A DNA stretch of 64,000 bases from NCBI GenBank assembly GCA_938084575.1, contig CALKFG010000004.1:124001-188000 (forward strand), given 5' to 3'. Under the pieces are notes generated by a model. The model ran no database searches, had not been told where the DNA came from, and saw nothing but the letters and a program-made list of their open reading frames with translations. The translations under genes were made by a program, and so were the position numbers. This document shows positions 41,035 through 50,964 of the stretch, piece after piece. The stretch comes from an uncultured Hyphomonadaceae bacterium (GTDB lineage Bacteria > Pseudomonadota > Alphaproteobacteria > Caulobacterales > Hyphomonadaceae). Each line of letters opens with the position of its first letter. The first letter of the stretch is position 1.

Positions 41035-42542
41035 GCCTCAGCCTGCAAGGCGGCCCGATAGCGGGTCGTGCGCACGGCAATCGTCCATTCCCGCAACAAT
41101 GCGGCGCGCCGCGCCGGATCCATATTCGGCGCGAAACCGGCATAGGGGCCCGCCAGGTTCCGGACCGTGTCGAGGTCCGGCCAGACGCCGGCTTCAAGTC
41201 CAGCCAGAAGGGCGACACCCAGGGCGGTCGTCTCAAGCGTGCTGGGCCGTTCCAGCGGCAAATTGGCAATATCCGATATGAACTGCATCAGCCATCCATT
41301 CGCTGCCATGCCACCATCGACGCGGATGCGATCCAGCTCAACGCCGTCCGCAGCGAGCGCCTGGAACAGGTCCTGGGTCTGGTAGGCGACGGATTCCAGT
41401 GCGGCCCGAACCAGCTCGGCGCGACCCGACTGGCGGGTCAGGCCATAGATGCCGCCCCGGGCGCCGCTGTCCCAATGGGGCGCGCCCAGACCGGTAAAGG
41501 CGGGCACCAGATAGACCCCGCCATTGTCCTGCAGGCCGGCGGCAAGGGCTTCGGTATCGGCACTGGCGGCCACCAGTCCAACCCCGTCCCGCAGCCACTG
41601 GGCGACGGCGCCGGCAATAAAGATCGATCCCTCCAGCGCGAAGACCGGCCTGTCGCCGGTGCGGCAGGCCCGCGTCGTCAGCAGGCGATGATGCGACGGG
41701 CAGGCGGTTTCGCCCGTATTGACAAGCAGGAAGCATCCCGTGCCATAGGTCGACTTGGCCATGCCCGGATCGATACAGCCCTGACCAAAGGCAGCCGCCT
41801 GCTGATCCCCGGCGACAGCCTGAATCGGCAGGGCCCGCCCGAACAGGGCGGGGTCCGCAGAGCCAAAATCCGACCGGCTTGGCCGGACCTCCGGCAACAG
41901 GCTGGCGGGAACCCGGTAAAGCGCCAGAAGATCGGTATCCCATTCACCGCTATGGATGTTGAACAGGCTGGTTCGGGAGGCGTTGGTTTCATCCGTGAGG
42001 TGCTGGCGTCCCCCGGTCAATTTCCAGATCAGGAAGGTGTCGACGGTGCCAAAGGCCAGGTGCCCGGCCTCTGCGGCGGCGCGCGCGCCGTCAACATGAT
42101 CGAGCAGCCAGGCGATCTTGCTGGCCGAGAAATACGGGTCAATCAGCAGGCCGGTCCGGGACTGGATCAGAGGTTCATGCCCGGCCTCAACAAGCTGACG
42201 ACAGGCCTGGGCCGTGCGCCGATCCTGCCAGACCAGCGCATTGGCGATCGGGGCCCCGCTACGCCGGTCCCAGATCAGGACGGTTTCGCGCTGATTGGTG
42301 ATGCCGATCGAGACAAGCTCACCCTGTCCCTCCCGCGCGACCTGGTCGACAACCGCCCGGGCAGTGGTCAGGCTTGTCTCCCAGATGTCCTCCGGGCGGT
42401 GCTCGACCCAGCCATCATCGGGGAATATCTGCTCAAAATCCTGCTGCGCGCTGGCCACAACGCGCCCCTGCGCATTGAAAGCCAAAGCGCGGCTGGACGT
42501 CGTTCCCTGATCAAGCGCAAGGATAAGGGGCGACGTCGTCAT
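41031..42542 (-). CDS. glpK: Glycerol kinase
   Basis: A 503-residue kinase of the FGGY family that makes glycerol-3-phosphate. LILALDQGTTSSRALAFN is the ATP/substrate motif, ITNQRETVLIWDRRSG, GTVDTFLIWKLTGGRQHLTDETNASRT, KSTYGTGCFLLVNTGE and FTGLGAPHWDSGARG are all hallmarks. It follows an acyl-ACP synthetase gene three bases upstream, so the operon couples glycerol and fatty-acid entry into phospholipids. No glycerol facilitator or regulator is present. Confidence 0.97.
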   Translation of the reverse strand: MTTSPLILALDQGTTSSRALAFNAQGRVVASAQQDFEQIFPDDGWVEHRPEDIWETSLTTARAVVDQVAREGQGELVSIGITNQRETVLIWDRRSGAPIANALVWQDRRTAQACRQLVEAGHEPLIQSRTGLLIDPYFSASKIAWLLDHVDGARAAAEAGHLAFGTVDTFLIWKLTGGRQHLTDETNASRTSLFNIHSGEWDTDLLALYRVPASLLPEVRPSRSDFGSADPALFGRALPIQAVAGDQQAAAFGQGCIDPGMAKSTYGTGCFLLVNTGETACPSHHRLLTTRACRTGDRPVFALEGSIFIAGAVAQWLRDGVGLVAASADTEALAAGLQDNGGVYLVPAFTGLGAPHWDSGARGGIYGLTRQSGRAELVRAALESVAYQTQDLFQALAADGVELDRIRVDGGMAANGWLMQFISDIANLPLERPSTLETTALGVALLAGLEAGVWPDLDTVRNLAGPYAGFAPNMDPARRAALLREWTIAVRTTRYRAALQAEA

Positions 42543-42545
42543 GGC

Positions 42546-44126
42546 TCAGTTGTCCTCAAGCAGCTTGTCGACCGTTTTCTGAACCGTCCCATAATCCACC
42601 TTGCCGGTGCCCAGAACGGGGATCTCGTCGACATGGAAAACCTTTCGGGGCACCGACAGCTCTGACACGCCATGCGACTGGGCCCAGGCCAGCAAATCGG
42701 CGCGGTTGATTGCGCTGGCGGTCGACAGGAGGATGACCTGCTCGCCCTTACGGGGGTCGGGAATGGCCGCCGCGGCATGCATGTCGTCAGGCCACATCGC
42801 ATTGGCACAATTCTCGACCACGGCCAGTGACACCATTTCGCCTCCGATCTTGGCGAAACGTTTGACCCGGCCCATGATCCGGATGCAGCCATCCTCGTCT
42901 ATGGCGACAATGTCGCCGGTATCATGCCAGCCATCGACGGGGGGCTCGATGACGCCCGGTGCACTGGAGCGCATATATCCCATCATGATATTTGGGCCCC
43001 GGATCAGCAGACGCCCCCCTTCGGCGATGCCCTCGACAGGGACCAGGGCGTGTTCAATATCGTGCAGCAGCCGCCCGACGGTCCCGGGCTTGTTCAGCTC
43101 CATGGAATTGGCGGAAACCACCGGCGCGGCCTCGGTCGCGCCATAGCCTTCGAGAATGGCGATGTCGAACTTGCGGCGCACAAACTGGCGGGTCTCATCC
43201 CGCACCCGTTCTGCGCCACAGACCGCCAGTCGGACCGAGTCGAGATCGCCTTCACGGGCGACCCGGGCATACTGAGAGATAAAGGTATCGGTCGCGAGCA
43301 GAAGCGTGGCGCGGGTCTGCCGGATACGGGTGGCGATTTCCCGGGGCTGCAGCGGGCTGGGATGGAGAATGGCGCGGACGCCGGAGACCAGGGGCAGGAC
43401 AGCCCCGACCGTCAGGCCAAAGCAATGAAAGGTGGGCAGCGGGTTGAACACGCTGTCGGTTTCGGCCGACACGCCGATCAGGGACCGGACCTGTTCGACA
43501 TTGGCGACAATGTTCTGGTGCGACAGGACCACGCCTTTGGGTTCGCCCTCCGTGCCGGACGTGAACAGAACCACGCCGGGTTCGCTGTAATGGCGGGATT
43601 TCTGAAACAGGAATGGCAGTTTGGGGCCAAGCAGCGCGGCGATCTTGTCGCGCAGGCCCAGCGATTCCCGAACGTCCTCGAGATAGATCATTTCAGAATG
43701 AGGACTGAGCGCATCGATCAGGGGCTGGAGATTGCCCAATTCTATAAATTTGTGCGCCGTCACGATCTTGGTGACCTGGGCGGCCTTCATGGCTGCTGCG
43801 ATACTGGCCGCGCCGGCGGAGAAATTGAGCATGGCCGGAACACGGCCACTGGCGAGGACGGCACAGAAGGCAACGACGGCGCCAACACCGGTGGGCAGCA
43901 TGATGCCAACGGTCTCATTGCGCTCGAACCGCCGCCCGAGGGCGGATCCCAGACCGAAGGCCCCACGCAGGATGGTGCGGTAATTGACCTCGGTGCCGTC
44001 GCCGTCCACAATAATCGTGTGATCGGCGCCAAAGGTTCTGGCTGCCTTTCGGATCGCGGTGAAGATATCTGACCGGGTTTTGGAAATATGCCACGGCATC
44101 GGGGCCGGAAAGGTTTGCTCGCTCAT
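42546..44126 (-). CDS. Acyl-ACP synthetase-like AMP-binding protein
   Basis: A 526-residue ANL-family ligase. [22 protein letters not shown] is the P-loop-like core, [23 protein letters not shown] and [34 protein letters not shown] match acyl-ACP synthetases and the C-terminal half of Aas. The N-terminal lysophospholipid acyltransferase domain of Aas is absent. It would activate free fatty acid with ATP and load it on acyl carrier protein for phospholipid synthesis or salvage. It is the first gene of an operon with glpK. Confidence 0.87.
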   Translation of the reverse strand: MSEQTFPAPMPWHISKTRSDIFTAIRKAARTFGADHTIIVDGDGTEVNYRTILRGAFGLGSALGRRFERNETVGIMLPTGVGAVVAFCAVLASGRVPAMLNFSAGAASIAAAMKAAQVTKIVTAHKFIELGNLQPLIDALSPHSEMIYLEDVRESLGLRDKIAALLGPKLPFLFQKSRHYSEPGVVLFTSGTEGEPKGVVLSHQNIVANVEQVRSLIGVSAETDSVFNPLPTFHCFGLTVGAVLPLVSGVRAILHPSPLQPREIATRIRQTRATLLLATDTFISQYARVAREGDLDSVRLAVCGAERVRDETRQFVRRKFDIAILEGYGATEAAPVVSANSMELNKPGTVGRLLHDIEHALVPVEGIAEGGRLLIRGPNIMMGYMRSSAPGVIEPPVDGWHDTGDIVAIDEDGCIRIMGRVKRFAKIGGEMVSLAVVENCANAMWPDDMHAAAAIPDPRKGEQVILLSTASAINRADLLAWAQSHGVSELSVPRKVFHVDEIPVLGTGKVDYGTVQKTVDKLLEDN

Positions 44127-44279
44127 GGGGATCTCGACTCGTTTTATGCGGCTCAGCGAAATAGACTGTCAGATTGCCGGGGCTTAGCAAGATTTTTGCT
44201 GCGATTCCGTGCAGCAATGACCGGCAGCCATGCGAGAGTGACGGTTGTAGATTATCGCATTTCAGGCCATGACACGCAG

Positions 44280-45233
44280 ATGGTTAGCCTGATCGACACC
44301 AAGCCCAAATTTCGCCATCCGGAAAAGCGCAACCGTCCGGATACCGCCGTGCTGCGCAAGCCCGACTGGATTCGCGTTAAAGCCCCGACGGGTCCGGGCT
44401 ACAGAGCGACGCGTGCGCTGGTCAAGGACAAGCAGCTTGTTACGGTGTGCGAAGAGGCAGGATGCCCCAATATCGGTGAATGCTGGGAAAAAAAGCACGC
44501 CACCATGATGATTATGGGCGAGACGTGCACCCGGGCCTGCGCCTTCTGCAATGTTTCGACCGGCAAGCCTTTGCCGCTGGACCTGGATGAACCCCGTCGG
44601 GTCGGTGAGGCCGTTGCCGAAATGGGCCTGAACCATGTCGTCATCACATCGGTTGACCGCGACGACCTTGAGGATGGCGGCGCCGACCATTTCGTCCGGA
44701 CCATTGCCGCGATCCGGGCCCAGGCGCCGGGCACCACGATCGAGATCCTGACACCGGACTTCCTGCGCAAGGACGGCAGCGAACTGGCCGTCATCGACGC
44801 CCGGCCCGACGTGTTCAACCACAATCTCGAAACGGTGCCGCGCCTGTATCTCTCCATTCGTCCGGGCGCACGGTATTTTCATTCGCTGCGCCTGCTGCAA
44901 AAGGTCAAGGACCGCGACCCCGCCCAGTTTACCAAATCCGGCCTGATGGTTGGGCTGGGGGAGACCCGCGAAGAGGTCATGCAGGTGATGGATGACATGC
45001 GCAGCGCGGGCGTCGATTTCCTGACCATTGGACAGTATCTGCAGCCGACCCGGAAACATGCCGCGGTTGACCGGTACGTCACGCCGGAGGAGTTCGAGGC
45101 CTATAGCGAGATCGCCCGGGCCAAAGGGTTCCTGATGGTCTCGGCCTCGCCGCTGACGCGGTCGTCGCACCATGCGGGTGAGGATTTTGCCCGCCTGCGG
45201 GCCGCCCGCGCGGCGGCGCTGACCTCCGGCTGA
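44280..45233 (+). CDS. lipA: Lipoyl synthase
   Basis: A 317-residue radical SAM enzyme that inserts two sulfurs into octanoyl chains on E2 and GcvH proteins. [13 protein letters not shown] binds the auxiliary 4Fe-4S cluster and [13 protein letters not shown] the radical SAM cluster; [24 protein letters not shown] and the ending [11 protein letters not shown] are typical. I chose ATG 44280 ([16 protein letters not shown]), which fits the family start; ATG 44217 is in frame. It is followed by the COQ10-like gene, as in related bacteria. Confidence 0.97.
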   Translation: MVSLIDTKPKFRHPEKRNRPDTAVLRKPDWIRVKAPTGPGYRATRALVKDKQLVTVCEEAGCPNIGECWEKKHATMMIMGETCTRACAFCNVSTGKPLPLDLDEPRRVGEAVAEMGLNHVVITSVDRDDLEDGGADHFVRTIAAIRAQAPGTTIEILTPDFLRKDGSELAVIDARPDVFNHNLETVPRLYLSIRPGARYFHSLRLLQKVKDRDPAQFTKSGLMVGLGETREEVMQVMDDMRSAGVDFLTIGQYLQPTRKHAAVDRYVTPEEFEAYSEIARAKGFLMVSASPLTRSSHHAGEDFARLRAARAAALTSG

Positions 45234-45240
45234 CGCCCCG

Positions 45241-45699
45241 GTGCCGCGTCTGACAGAGCAGCTGCTGGTGCCGCATCCTGCCGATGACCTGTTCCAACTG
45301 GTCCGGGACATCCGGCGCTATCCGGACTTCATCAAGTGGATCTCGCGCATGCGGGTTCTGGACGAGTCCGCCGGGACCGAGCCTTATCATTGCCTCGGTG
45401 AGGCCGCTGTCAGCTTCAAGGGCTTTGAGCAGACATTCTCGACGCATGTCTCGGCCGACCGCGCGGCCCGCCAGATCGAGGTCGAGCTGCATCGTGGCCC
45501 GTTCCGGCGGCTGCGCAATCGCTGGACCTTTATTCCTCAAGGCCCCGACCGCACCCGGATCCATTTCTTTATCGATTACGAATTTCGCAATCCGGTTCTC
45601 GGCATGCTGGCCAGAAGCAATGGACGGACCGCGGTCACCCGCATCATGGCGGCCTTCAGGGCCGAGGCGGATCGGCGCTTCGGCGCGCCGCCGGCCTGA
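45241..45699 (+). CDS. COQ10-like START protein (ubiquinone-binding)
   Basis: A 152-residue START/polyketide-cyclase-fold protein. The start codon is GTG. LLVPHPADDLFQLVRDIRRYPDFIKWI and RPFRRLRNRWTFIPQGPDRTRIHFFIDYEFRNPVLGM-like blocks match the ubiquinone-binding COQ10 family that chaperones coenzyme Q in respiration. It starts seven bases after lipA in the same direction. It runs convergent to the CinA gene. Confidence 0.85.
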   Translation: MPRLTEQLLVPHPADDLFQLVRDIRRYPDFIKWISRMRVLDESAGTEPYHCLGEAAVSFKGFEQTFSTHVSADRAARQIEVELHRGPFRRLRNRWTFIPQGPDRTRIHFFIDYEFRNPVLGMLARSNGRTAVTRIMAAFRAEADRRFGAPPA

Positions 45700-45714
45700 G
45701 CGTCAGATAAGGCC

Positions 45715-46203
45715 TTAAATCTGGGCCCGGATCATGTGCAGCGCGGCCTCCAGCGTCGCCATCCGGATCTCATACCGCCCAATATCCCCGAGCGTCAGCA
45801 TGTCATGCAGCATGGCCCGGTTCTCCCGGGCGCAGGCGAGATGAACCGTGCCGACCGGCTTCATCGGTGTTCCGCCGCCCGGGCCCGCAATGCCCGTGAC
45901 CGCGATGGCCAGATTGGCCCGGCTGTTTTCCAGCGCACCCTCAGCCATCAGGCGTGCCACCGGCTCGGACACGGCGCCATAGTCGGCAAGGACATCGCCG
46001 GCAACGCCGAGCATTTCCGCCTTCGCCGCGTTTGAATAAGAGACAAAGCCCCGCTCCAGCACCTTCGAAGAGCCGGCGAACTCGGTAAACAGGCCCGCCA
46101 GCAGTCCGCCTGTGCAACTTTCCGCCGTGCAGATGCGGACCCGGCGCTGCATCGCTTCGTCCATGATCAGAAGGGCGAGATTGCGTATTCGGTCTGGGAA
46201 CAT
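45715..46203 (-). CDS. pncC: CinA C-terminal-type nicotinamide-nucleotide amidase
   Basis: A 162-residue single-domain CinA protein that deamidates NMN to NaMN in pyridine salvage. RICTAESCTGGLLAGLFTEFAGSSKVLERG, YSNAAKAEMLGV and AVTGIAGPGGGTPMKPVGTVH are hallmarks. The N-terminal molybdopterin-like domain of full-length CinA is absent, as in PncC. It begins four bases after ispDF ends and both belong to one operon. ATG 46203 was chosen; the open frame upstream is not CinA. Confidence 0.9.
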   Translation of the reverse strand: MFPDRIRNLALLIMDEAMQRRVRICTAESCTGGLLAGLFTEFAGSSKVLERGFVSYSNAAKAEMLGVAGDVLADYGAVSEPVARLMAEGALENSRANLAIAVTGIAGPGGGTPMKPVGTVHLACARENRAMLHDMLTLGDIGRYEIRMATLEAALHMIRAQI

Positions 46204-46207
46204 GGGG

Positions 46208-47359
46208 TCAGTCCTGCATGGGGGGATGGGGAGAAAGCATGGCGATGGCCTGCGCGGCGATACCTTCGCGCCGTCCGGTAAAACCGAGGCCTTCGGTCGT
46301 GGTCGCCTTGACCGAGATGCGGTCGGCGGGCAGCCCGGTGACGTCGGCTGTCCGGGCAATCATGGCGGCGCGGTGCGGTTTGACCTTGGGCGCCTCGCAG
46401 ATCAGCGTCAGGTCACAGCTCTCCAGCCGGTAGCCGCGGGCATCAATCAGGCGCAGCGCCTCGGTCAGGAACACTGCCGAATCGGCCCCTTTCCAGCGCG
46501 GGTCGCTGGGCGGGAAATGGTCGCCGAGATCGCCCAGGGCCAGCGCCCCGAAAATTGCGTCGGTCAGGGCATGCCAGGCGACATCCGCATCGGAATGACC
46601 GGCCAGCCCGGCGGTGTGCGGGATGCGGCAGCCACACAGGGTGACGTGATCACCCGCTTCAAAGGCATGCACGTCATAGCCGGTTCCGACCCGCGGCAGC
46701 ATGGGGTGGGGCCGCAAAAGCCTGGTCATGGTCTCGAAATCTCCCGCATAGGTGAGCTTTGACAGGCGCGCCCGGCCCTCGGTCAGATGAACCCGCGCAC
46801 CGAGATGTTCGACCGCCGCCAGATCATCAACCAGGCCGGCCTCGGCCCCGCTCAGTGCCGCCGTGATCTGGCCAAACCGAAACGCCTGCGGCGTCTGGAC
46901 CCGAAACAGCGATTCCCGCGGGACACTTTGCATCGTCCCGCCCGTACACCGCTTCAGGGCATCCGACACGGCGAGACCCGGTGCGGCGGCATCCCAGGTC
47001 TGAAGGGCTTCGAGCAGAGCGTCGATGTCTGCAGCCTGCAGGCCGGGGCGGGCGGCGTCATGGATCAGGACCAGGTCATCCGGGTCAAGCGCCAGCGCAG
47101 CGAGGCCGCGCCGCACCGACTGGCTGCGACTTTTCCCGCCTTCAACCACCCTCAGGGCCGGGTCGGCGGCTACGTCATAGGCCGCGCGGGAGCCAGCCGG
47201 CACCACCAGAACCACCGGTCCAATCCGGGGATGGCCCATCAGGGCGGCCAGAGACCAGCCAAAGACAGCGCGCCCGAGCAGGGGACGCAGCTGTTTCGGC
47301 ACGTCCCCCCCCGCCCGCTGGCCGGATCCCCCGGCAACCAGAACAGCTCCTACAGTCAT
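46208..47359 (-). CDS. ispDF: Bifunctional IspD/IspF of the MEP isoprenoid pathway
   Basis: A 383-residue fusion. The N-terminal 220 residues are IspD (cytidylyltransferase; LVAGGSGQRAGGDVPKQL, VLIHDAARPGLQ, VQTPQAFRF), which makes CDP-methylerythritol; residues from about 224 are IspF (GTGYDVHAFEAGDHVTLCG, AGHSDADVAWHALTDAIFGA, DLGDHFPPSDPRWKGADS, SVKATTTEGLGFTGRREGIA), which cyclises the CDP-ME-phosphate. Such fusions occur in alpha- and epsilonproteobacteria. It is divergent from dusB. Confidence 0.96.
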   Translation of the reverse strand: MTVGAVLVAGGSGQRAGGDVPKQLRPLLGRAVFGWSLAALMGHPRIGPVVLVVPAGSRAAYDVAADPALRVVEGGKSRSQSVRRGLAALALDPDDLVLIHDAARPGLQAADIDALLEALQTWDAAAPGLAVSDALKRCTGGTMQSVPRESLFRVQTPQAFRFGQITAALSGAEAGLVDDLAAVEHLGARVHLTEGRARLSKLTYAGDFETMTRLLRPHPMLPRVGTGYDVHAFEAGDHVTLCGCRIPHTAGLAGHSDADVAWHALTDAIFGALALGDLGDHFPPSDPRWKGADSAVFLTEALRLIDARGYRLESCDLTLICEAPKVKPHRAAMIARTADVTGLPADRISVKATTTEGLGFTGRREGIAAQAIAMLSPHPPMQD

Positions 47360-47479
47360 GCAATAGGGGGTAACGCCTCTGCAGAAAAAAGGCCACAATC
47401 TTCGCGGAATGACTGGATTAGTTGTCCTGCCCGCCTATTGTGCAACTGATCTGAAATACGGGATGGCAGCGTACGCAAC

Positions 47480-48475
47480 ATGCATCAAATCAAGGCAGAG
47501 AAAGTTTGGCTGGCCCCAATGTCGGGCGCGACGGATGCCGCATTCCGCCGACAGGCCGTACGCTTTGGCGCCCCGGCCGTGGTTTCGGAAATGGTGGCCG
47601 GCGAAGCCTTGCGTATCGCCCGGCCAGACGTCGTCCGCCGGATTTGCCGCCATGAGGGGCGGGGCCGGTGGATCGTCCAGCTGGCGGCGCGGCGCCCTGA
47701 AGACATGCGCGAAAGCGCCCGGTTGCTGACAGAGCTGGGCGTCGACATGATCGACATCAATATGGGGTGTCCAGCGCGCCAGGTCACAGGCGGCCGGTCC
47801 GGTTCCGCCCTGATGCGGGAACCCGATCTCGCCCGCCGCATCATGCAGGCGGCCCTGGAGGGGGCAGGGGAGGTCCCGGTCAGCATCAAGATGCGCCTGG
47901 GGTGGGACGATGCCTGTCTGAATGCGCCGGACCTTGCCGCTATGGCCGAGGATCTCGGCCTCGTCATGGTGACCGTGCATGGGCGGACCCGCTGCCAGTT
48001 TTACAAGGGGCAGGCCGACTGGCAGGCCATCGCGGCCACCCGGGACGCGACGACGCTTCCCCTGATCGCAAATGGTGACATTACCAGCCTGGCCGATGCG
48101 CGCCGGGCCCTGCACCTGTCGCGGGCCGACGGCGTCATGATTGGTCGTGCCGCGATGGGGCAGCCCTGGCTGATTGGCGCTATCGCCGATGCACTGGAAG
48201 GGCGGCCTGTGCGCAGACCGGATCGGGCCGAGCAGCTCGACAGTCTGGTTGAGCAGATTGAGGACAGTCAGGCCCTTTATGGACCCGAACCTGGCCTCAA
48301 AATCGTTCGCAAGCATGTCGCCGCCAGCATCGACCAGCTGGATCTGGACATGGACATGGCAGCGCGCCGGCGCCTGCGCGCGGGGCTGTGCCAGATCGAC
48401 AGTCCGGCCGTCCTGATCGACAGGCTTTCCCGTATATATCTGACGGCCTGCGAGCCGGGGGAGCTGGCGGCATGA
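47480..48475 (+). CDS. dusB: tRNA-dihydrouridine synthase B
   Basis: A 331-residue FMN enzyme that reduces uridine in the D-loop of tRNAs. WLAPMSGATDAAFRRQAVRFGA, NMGCPARQVTGGRSGSALM, MRLGWDD, VTVHGRTRCQFYKGQADW, NGDITSLADARRAL, GVMIGRAAMGQPWL are all typical of DusB (NifR3). It heads the ntr operon, as in Rhizobium and Rhodobacter, and its stop overlaps ntrB (ATGA). Confidence 0.96.
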   Translation: MHQIKAEKVWLAPMSGATDAAFRRQAVRFGAPAVVSEMVAGEALRIARPDVVRRICRHEGRGRWIVQLAARRPEDMRESARLLTELGVDMIDINMGCPARQVTGGRSGSALMREPDLARRIMQAALEGAGEVPVSIKMRLGWDDACLNAPDLAAMAEDLGLVMVTVHGRTRCQFYKGQADWQAIAATRDATTLPLIANGDITSLADARRALHLSRADGVMIGRAAMGQPWLIGAIADALEGRPVRRPDRAEQLDSLVEQIEDSQALYGPEPGLKIVRKHVAASIDQLDLDMDMAARRRLRAGLCQIDSPAVLIDRLSRIYLTACEPGELAA

Positions 48476-49521
48476 TTACCGCCGAGGACCTTGCCGGGCT
48501 TGCCCCGTTCGGCCTGTTGCAACTGGACGCCCGCCGGCGGATCGTCGCGGCCAACCCGGAGTGCCAGTCAGTGCTGGGCTTTTCCGAACGGCTGATGCTG
48601 AAGCGCCCGTTGAGCGAGATCCTGTTTTTCGACTCGCCTGTTTTCGACCTGATCGACCGGGCGGTTGAGAAACGCTATGACATGATGGCCCATAGCATCG
48701 CCCTGAATGGGCCGGGATTTCGCGCGCCGATTGAGCTGGATATCAAGCTCCGTCCCACCGATAATGGCGGCATTGTACTGGCCTTCCTTCAGAACACCCA
48801 GAAAGACATCGTTGAAAATTCGGCGGGTATTGCCGCTTTTGGACGTATTCTGGGCCATGAGGTGAAAAACCCCCTGGCCGGAATATCCGGGGCCGCCCAG
48901 CTCTTGCGACGTCAGGCCCGGGATGACCAGACCGGGATGCTCGACATCATTCAAAGTGAAACCCAGCGCATTGAACGTCTGATCTCGCGCCTTTCGGCAT
49001 TTGAACTTTTTTCGGCGCCCCGCCAGGACAGGTTCAACATCCACGAAGTCCTCGACAAGGTGATTGCCGCTGAACAGGTTGCCCATGGCGGCCGGATCCA
49101 GATCGTGCGGGCGTTTGACCCCTCTTTACCGGAGCTGAACGGCGACCGCGACCATCTTCACGAAGCCTTGCAGAACCTTGTCAGAAATGCGGCCGAAGCC
49201 GCCCTGTCCCACGCCGGTGACGCCCGCATCCGTATTGAGACCGCATTTGAAACCAGCTTCGCCTTTGTCGCACTGACCCGGGATGGTCGTCTGGGACGCT
49301 CCCTGAGAGTTAGCATAGAGGACAATGGCCCAGGCATCCCGGCTGAAAAGCGCGAGCGAATGTTCGAGATGTTCAACTCCTCGAAATCCGGAGGACGCGG
49401 GCTCGGCCTCAGCGTGGTCAGCGAAATCGTCAGCGCCCATCGCGGTCGGATCAAGGTTGACAGTCAACCGGGCTGCACCCGTTTTTCCATTTTCCTGCCG
49501 CTTAGTCGAAAGGCACAGTGA
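48472..49521 (+). CDS. ntrB: Nitrogen regulation sensor kinase NtrB
   Basis: A 349-residue cytoplasmic sensor histidine kinase. An N-terminal PAS domain (10-110) precedes the H-box GHEVKNPLAGISGAAQLLRRQ (His near 127), N-box (LVRNAAEAAL), G1 (EDNGPGIP) and G2 (SKSGGRGLGLSVVSEIV). NtrB (NRII) phosphorylates NtrC when PII signals low nitrogen. It starts inside dusB's stop and the next gene ntrC overlaps its stop (TGATG). Confidence 0.95.
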   Translation: MITAEDLAGLAPFGLLQLDARRRIVAANPECQSVLGFSERLMLKRPLSEILFFDSPVFDLIDRAVEKRYDMMAHSIALNGPGFRAPIELDIKLRPTDNGGIVLAFLQNTQKDIVENSAGIAAFGRILGHEVKNPLAGISGAAQLLRRQARDDQTGMLDIIQSETQRIERLISRLSAFELFSAPRQDRFNIHEVLDKVIAAEQVAHGGRIQIVRAFDPSLPELNGDRDHLHEALQNLVRNAAEAALSHAGDARIRIETAFETSFAFVALTRDGRLGRSLRVSIEDNGPGIPAEKRERMFEMFNSSKSGGRGLGLSVVSEIVSAHRGRIKVDSQPGCTRFSIFLPLSRKAQ

Positions 49522-50888
49522 TGAGCCAGAAAACCGTTCTCCTCGCCGAAGATGATGCCAGCATCCGTCTGATCGTGAATCAAACCCTGGTGAGCGCAGG
49601 CTATGCCGTCCGTGCAACAAGCTCTCCCGACGCCCTCGAACGCTGGGTCCGGAATGGCGAGGGCGACGTTATTGTCACGGATGTTTACCTGACCGACACA
49701 CCAATCTTCGAGCTGCTGCCGAGTTTTAAACTGGTCCGGCCCGACCTGCCCATCATCGTGATGAGTGGACAGAATACGATCCTGACCGCGGCCTCGGCGG
49801 CGGAGCATGGCGTGTTCGACTATTTGCCCAAGCCTTTCGATATTGACCAGCTCTCCGACCTGGTGGCCCGCGCCCTGAAAAGTTCAACCCAGCCCAAGCC
49901 TGCCTTGCGTGGCCCCGACAGCGCCAGCGAAACGGCTGAGGGACGGCTGGTCGGACGCTCTGACCCGATGCAGAATGTTTACCGGATCATTTCCCGCGTC
50001 ATGAACACCGATCTGACGGTTCTGATTGAGGGGGAGTCCGGCACCGGCAAAGAGATTGCTGCACGATCGATCCACGAACTCGGCAAACAGAATACGGGTC
50101 GCTTCTATTCGCTCGAACTTGCTGCGATGGCCACCGATCAGGTCAACCGCGAGCTGTTCGGGCAGGGCGACCTTAACGGGCTGGCCTATCAGTCGGATGC
50201 CACAATTTATCTCGATGAGATCGGCGACCTTTCGCCGGAAGCCCAGACCCAGCTGGTCAAGCTCATGCGCGAAGACGGCAGCGCCCGGATCATCGCCTCG
50301 ACGCGCCAGCCACTTTCGACCCTGGTGGATCAGGGTATCTTCCGCGAGGATCTGTATTACCGCATAAATGTGGTCCGGATTGATATGCCACCTCTGCGGT
50401 CCCGCAAAGCCGACATACCGGAACTGGTTCACACCTTCCTCGCCCGGGCCGAACGTCGTGGCCTGCCGGGGAAAGGCATCGACGGCGCTGCTATGGACCT
50501 GCTGATGGCCTATGACTGGCCAGGCAATGTCCGGGAATTGGAAAATCTGATTTTCCGCCTGACCGCACTCAGCCCGGACCCCACCATCAAGCAACGCGAT
50601 ATCGAAAGAGAGTTGCGATCGGAATCCCTCAAGGAGCTCGACAATGATGAGGGCCTCGAAGCCAAGATCGAAACCCTGCTTCACCGGTTCGTGATGGCGG
50701 ATCTCCTGAAGGGGAGTGATGACGGATCCCGCATCTATCAAAACGTTCTGGAACAAGTCGAACGGCCGCTGATCCGGCTCGCCCTGTCGGTCACATCCGG
50801 AAACAAGCTCAAGACCGCGGCCCTGCTTGGCGTCAACCGGAACACCCTGCGGGCAAGAATGAGCACGCTGGGCCTGAACAATGACTGA
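49521..50888 (+). CDS. ntrC: Response regulator NtrC without the sigma-54 contact loop
   Basis: A 455-residue regulator: receiver domain (1-120; phospho-acceptor Asp in VIVTDVYL), AAA+ domain (about 145-370; Walker A EGESGTGKEIAA, Walker B TIYLDEIGD) and a Fis-type helix-turn-helix at the C-terminus (LKTAALLGVNRNTLRARM). Classical NtrC has GAFTGA between ELFGHEK and the Walker B; here ELFGQGDLNGLAYQSDATIYL lacks it, and about ten residues are also missing after the Walker B region. Like the NtrC of Rhodobacter capsulatus it therefore probably activates sigma-70 promoters without sigma-54. Confidence 0.92.
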   Translation: MSQKTVLLAEDDASIRLIVNQTLVSAGYAVRATSSPDALERWVRNGEGDVIVTDVYLTDTPIFELLPSFKLVRPDLPIIVMSGQNTILTAASAAEHGVFDYLPKPFDIDQLSDLVARALKSSTQPKPALRGPDSASETAEGRLVGRSDPMQNVYRIISRVMNTDLTVLIEGESGTGKEIAARSIHELGKQNTGRFYSLELAAMATDQVNRELFGQGDLNGLAYQSDATIYLDEIGDLSPEAQTQLVKLMREDGSARIIASTRQPLSTLVDQGIFREDLYYRINVVRIDMPPLRSRKADIPELVHTFLARAERRGLPGKGIDGAAMDLLMAYDWPGNVRELENLIFRLTALSPDPTIKQRDIERELRSESLKELDNDEGLEAKIETLLHRFVMADLLKGSDDGSRIYQNVLEQVERPLIRLALSVTSGNKLKTAALLGVNRNTLRARMSTLGLNND

Positions 50889-50964
50889 TTGACGCAGACG
50901 GAAAGTGTTGCTTTAAAGCCTCAGTGTTGCCGATGCGCGACAGTGACAGCTTGAGGACGTCCGT

